Shown piece after piece: positions 6,834 to 8,491 of a stretch of DNA of 8,491 bases. The notes under the pieces are model-generated. The model ran no database searches. It had not been told where the DNA came from and saw only the letters and a program-made list of their open reading frames with translations. Each line of letters begins with the position of its first letter. The stretch's first letter is position 1. The position numbers were made by a program, and so were the translations under genes. Source of the DNA: Thermococcus sp. (GTDB lineage: Archaea > Methanobacteriota_B > Thermococci > Thermococcales > Thermococcaceae); NCBI GenBank assembly GCA_027035445.1, contig JALVUT010000260.1:1-8491 (forward strand). Direction: 5' to 3'.

Positions 6834-7286
6834 TCACCCTCTTAGTGTTGCTATGAGTTTCTTCTCATCTAGGAGCATTGCAATTGCATCTCTGATGTCT
6901 TTGACAACCACATCTGCCGCAAGAAGTGCATCAACCGCTGCTCCTTCGGATCCAACAACACAGAAGGCCAGCTCTGCCCCTTTAAGCATTAAAACATCGT
7001 TGTTCCCGTTTCCTACTGCTGCGTACGGGGTGTAATCGCCAGCTATCTGGGCCTTCTCAGTGCCACTTGAGACCCTTTCTATTCGTATGGGGAGGCCCTC
7101 AAGCTCCTCTTTGAGGGTACCGAAGGTGTCCGCGCTCAGAACAACAACTGTGTACCTCTCTGCGAGCCTCCTGAGGAGGTTTTTTATCTCTTCGTTCACG
7201 TGTCCGCCGCTTCCCAGGGTGCCGTTGAGATCAAAAAGCACGTTTTTAAAACATATCCTCCTGAAGTTTGGGATAGTGACTTCCAT
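6834..7286 (-). CDS. Soluble HAD-superfamily phosphatase, P-type-ATPase-like
   Basis: This 150-residue HAD-superfamily protein resembles the free-standing soluble phosphatases related to the phosphorylation domain of P-type ATPases (COG4087-like). Motif I is FDLNGTL with nucleophile D19. The position two residues on is N21 rather than the acid of most HAD phosphatases, which suggests altered or P-type-like chemistry. Motif II is S51 in VLSADT, motif III is probably K78, and motif IV is GNGNND at 92-97 (D97, magnesium binding). There is no large cap domain. The substrate is unknown. Start: ATG 7286 has GGTGA five bases upstream (7293-7297) and suitable TATA boxes. An in-frame GTG at 7295 would add three residues but lies inside that binding site and near the likely transcription start. 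It is the first gene of an operon with the IMPACT-family gene and is divergent from the PAP2 gene. Confidence 0.8.
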   Translation of the reverse strand: MEVTIPNFRRICFKNVLFDLNGTLGSGGHVNEEIKNLLRRLAERYTVVVLSADTFGTLKEELEGLPIRIERVSSGTEKAQIAGDYTPYAAVGNGNNDVLMLKGAELAFCVVGSEGAAVDALLAADVVVKDIRDAIAMLLDEKKLIATLRG

Positions 7287-7292
7287 CCTATT

Positions 7293-7325
7293 CACCGGGG
7301 AACGTTAAACCATAAACCATAAAAA
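7293..7325 (-). promoter_or_regulatory. Promoter and ribosome binding site of the HAD/IMPACT operon
   Basis: On the minus strand TTTTTATG at 7318-7325 is TATA-like and would place the transcription start near 7295. A second TATA-like stretch, GTTTATG at 7311-7317, would start near 7288. GGTGA at 7293-7297 is the ribosome binding site for ATG 7286. Which box is used cannot be told. Confidence 0.45.
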
Positions 7326-7393
7326 GGTTGTGAGCAATGACTAGTTGAATACATGCAACCCCTTGAGCCCATCAGCATTCCCAAATACAACTC

Positions 7394-7408
7394 AGAAACG
7401 TTTAAATA
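7394..7408 (+). promoter_or_regulatory. Promoter of the PAP2-family gene
   Basis: TTTAAATA at 7401-7408 is a strong TATA box, preceded by GAAACG at 7394-7399 as a possible BRE. A start about 26 bases downstream falls near 7430, just before the ATGs at 7441 and 7444. An ATG at 7408 overlaps the box and is therefore unlikely to start translation. Bases 7328-7393 show nothing else recognisable. Confidence 0.6.
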
Positions 7409-7440
7409 TGACCTTTAATAAGTTGGAGTGGTTGGTCAGG

Positions 7441-8259
7441 ATGATGGAGAGGCTAAAGGACGAACTTGCCGGGGTCAGCAGGGCGGTGAGGTCCTCTCTC
7501 AATGATAGGGACGTCCTAGTTCGCTTAAACATTCTCCTCATTCTGTACCTTGGCTGGGTTGCGTTTACCGTTGCGTATGGTCTGATCCAGAGCCACAGCA
7601 GGAACGTAACCCAGGAACTCCTGAGACTGCCCCTGACATCAAGGTCGTTTGTTGTTACCGTGGTGAACTTCACCCATTCCATACCATTACTGTACCTCAC
7701 CCTGAGGGTGGTCTACTACGTGGGTTTTACAGGATCGATAGCCCTCACTGTATTTTTCGTCCTTGTCTACTGGAGGGATTTAAGGGCCTCCGATGAGCTG
7801 GCCATGAGGTACCTGCTTGCCTACGTTTCATGCGGTGTGATCTACTCCCTCTTTTACGTTTACGCGCCCCATCACGTTTATCACATTCCCGGATTTTATC
7901 CGAATAGAACCTACCTGACCAGACCCGAGTTTGTCCTTCCCTCACTCCACAACACGGTGGCGATCATCAACTTGCTGACTGTATGGCATCACAGGGACAA
8001 GGTATGTGCCAAAGTCTTGATCCTTATGGACTCCATTATACCGTTTGCTACGGTTCTTCTGGGCCATCACTGGGTTTACGATGCAATGACCGGTGTTATG
8101 CTGGCGTTCATTATCGTAAAGGTTACCGACGGCCGCACACTGAGAATACCAGAGGGTGCCAGGACCATGCACGTGAGGTACATCCAAAGGATGACCGTCG
8201 TCGGCCTTTTGATAGGACTGTCCGTATTGCTCCTTGCCATTCACACCCCCAAACCGTAG
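7441..8259 (+). CDS. PAP2-superfamily membrane protein, Aur1/inositolphosphotransferase-like
   Basis: This 272-residue integral membrane protein of the PAP2 phosphatase/transferase superfamily has about six hydrophobic segments. Motifs: RPEFVLPSLHNT at 161-172, holding the PSxH signature with H170, and GHHWVYDAMTG from 208, where H210-x3-D214 forms the second catalytic block. This HWxxD pattern fits the Aur1/PAP2_3 branch (phospho-head-group transferases and lipid phosphatases) better than the SRxxxxxH form of classic PAP2 phosphatases. The likely role is phosphate or head-group chemistry on isoprenoid lipids or polyprenyl phosphates at the membrane; the substrate is not determined. The last segment, before HTPKP at the C-terminus, is a terminal membrane helix. 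Start ATG 7441 is chosen because the TATA box at 7401-7408 excludes earlier in-frame starts (ATG 7408, TTG 7345). ATG 7444 is equally possible. The ribosome binding site is weak. The gene stands alone and is divergent from the HAD operon. Confidence 0.85.
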   Translation: MMERLKDELAGVSRAVRSSLNDRDVLVRLNILLILYLGWVAFTVAYGLIQSHSRNVTQELLRLPLTSRSFVVTVVNFTHSIPLLYLTLRVVYYVGFTGSIALTVFFVLVYWRDLRASDELAMRYLLAYVSCGVIYSLFYVYAPHHVYHIPGFYPNRTYLTRPEFVLPSLHNTVAIINLLTVWHHRDKVCAKVLILMDSIIPFATVLLGHHWVYDAMTGVMLAFIIVKVTDGRTLRIPEGARTMHVRYIQRMTVVGLLIGLSVLLLAIHTPKP

Positions 8260-8270
8260 GCGTGGGACCG

Positions 8271-8286
8271 GGAAAAGCTTATAAAC
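8271..8286 (+). promoter_or_regulatory. tRNA-Thr promoter
   Basis: CTTATAAAC at 8278-8286 is a good TATA box with GGAAAAG at 8271-8277 as BRE. It lies about 31 bases before the mature 5' end of the tRNA, leaving a precursor leader of a few bases for RNase P to remove. Confidence 0.7.
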
Positions 8287-8313
8287 TCAACTTACTTCCA
8301 ATGCATCGGTTGT

Positions 8314-8390
8314 GCCGGGGTAGCCTAGCTCGGCAGGGCGGCGGACTCGTAATCCGCAGATCCCGGGTTCAAATCCCGGTCCCGGCTCCA
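8314..8390 (+). tRNA. trnT: tRNA-Thr, anticodon CGT
   Basis: This is a complete 77-base tRNA with encoded CCA. The acceptor stem is GCCGGGG (8314-8320) with TCCCGGC (8380-8386), seven pairs including a terminal G-U, followed by discriminator T8387 and CCA 8388-8390. The anticodon arm is GCGGA / CTCGTAA / TCCGC, with anticodon CGT at 8348-8350 reading ACG (threonine). The variable loop is AGATC and the T arm is CCGGG / TTCAAAT / CCCGG. G1-C72, C2-G71 and U73 agree with archaeal tRNA-Thr. No intron is present. No T-run follows directly, so the 3' end must come from processing or from termination further on. Confidence 0.97.
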
Positions 8391-8491
8391 CAACTGTCCT
8401 TCACCTCTAAAAATGCCGTTCTTGAGTGAAAGCCTTGCCAGAATCACATCCTCAATGAAACGGCTCCTATTGTAAGTGACTTTATCAAGCA
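8325..8491 (-). CDS. C-terminal end of a ribbon-helix-helix-like protein, overlapping the tRNA antisense (partial)
   Basis: Entering from the right edge, a minus-strand frame of 54 residues is open to a TAG at 8325-8327. The first part, LDKVTYNRSRFIEDVILARL, looks like the end of a ribbon-helix-helix (CopG/Arc-like) DNA-binding domain: a leucine-rich first helix, then an RSxFI turn and a second helix. The last 21 residues before the stop (WSRDRDLNPGSADYESAALP, then S) are simply the antisense of the tRNA. Such a reading frame occurs where an SSV-type integrase gene has been split by integration into a tRNA (the int(N) piece), and also where a normal gene merely lacks a stop before a tRNA. Without the rest of the gene neither can be chosen. 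That the 33 residues outside the tRNA are coding is likely; the integrase link is inference. Confidence 0.55.
   Translation of the reverse strand, partial: LDKVTYNRSRFIEDVILARLSLKNGIFRGEGQLWSRDRDLNPGSADYESAALPS

Noticed and set aside
7983..8429. A plus-strand frame crossing the PAP2 gene end and the tRNA.
   Set aside because: It is another frame of the PAP2 gene joined to tRNA sequence. It has no motif, and it reads through the tRNA promoter.

Overview
The window looks like chromosomal DNA from a hyperthermophilic euryarchaeon of the order Thermococcales, most likely Thermococcus. This rests on base composition that looks mid-50s % GC by eye, compact genes, archaeal TATA boxes 30-40 bases before most starts, short GGTG-type ribosome binding sites, and the family mix: a Thermococcales-type radical SAM protein, an MNS/archaeal-type ATPase, an IMPACT/YigZ protein and a soluble P-type-ATPase-like HAD phosphatase. 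Genus is an inference.

Layout. At 1-277 (minus) is the N-terminal part of a radical SAM protein. It is divergently transcribed from a large PLP enzyme at 367-2001 (plus), read as aspartate 4-decarboxylase/aspartate aminotransferase. Bases 2002-2341 hold no convincing gene but contain a run of consecutive hairpins, possibly an undescribed structured RNA. A 900-residue Hrq1/MrfA-like DNA helicase with a C-terminal cysteine cluster lies at 2342-5044 (plus). It overlaps by 11 bases, tail to tail, an archaeal STAND-type ATPase at 5034-6161 (minus).

The ATPase promoter and start codon carry three 15-bp palindromes at an exact 16-bp period (6151-6197). This is the clearest regulatory signal in the window. 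Upstream on the minus strand is a two-gene operon: a HAD phosphatase (6834-7286) and an IMPACT/YigZ-family protein (6213-6830), 3 bases apart. Divergent from it is a PAP2-superfamily membrane protein (7441-8259, plus). A complete tRNA-Thr(CGT) with its own promoter follows at 8314-8390. The right edge holds the end of a minus-strand frame resembling a ribbon-helix-helix protein. That frame runs without a stop from the edge through most of the tRNA antisense, as would be expected of an SSV-type integration boundary or of an ordinary gene overlapping a tRNA.

The genes do not form one pathway. They are mostly single transcription units with their own promoters, apart from the HAD/IMPACT pair. 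The three observations most worth following are the palindrome array over the ATPase start, the tRNA-overlapping frame at the right edge, and the hairpin-rich gap at 2002-2341.
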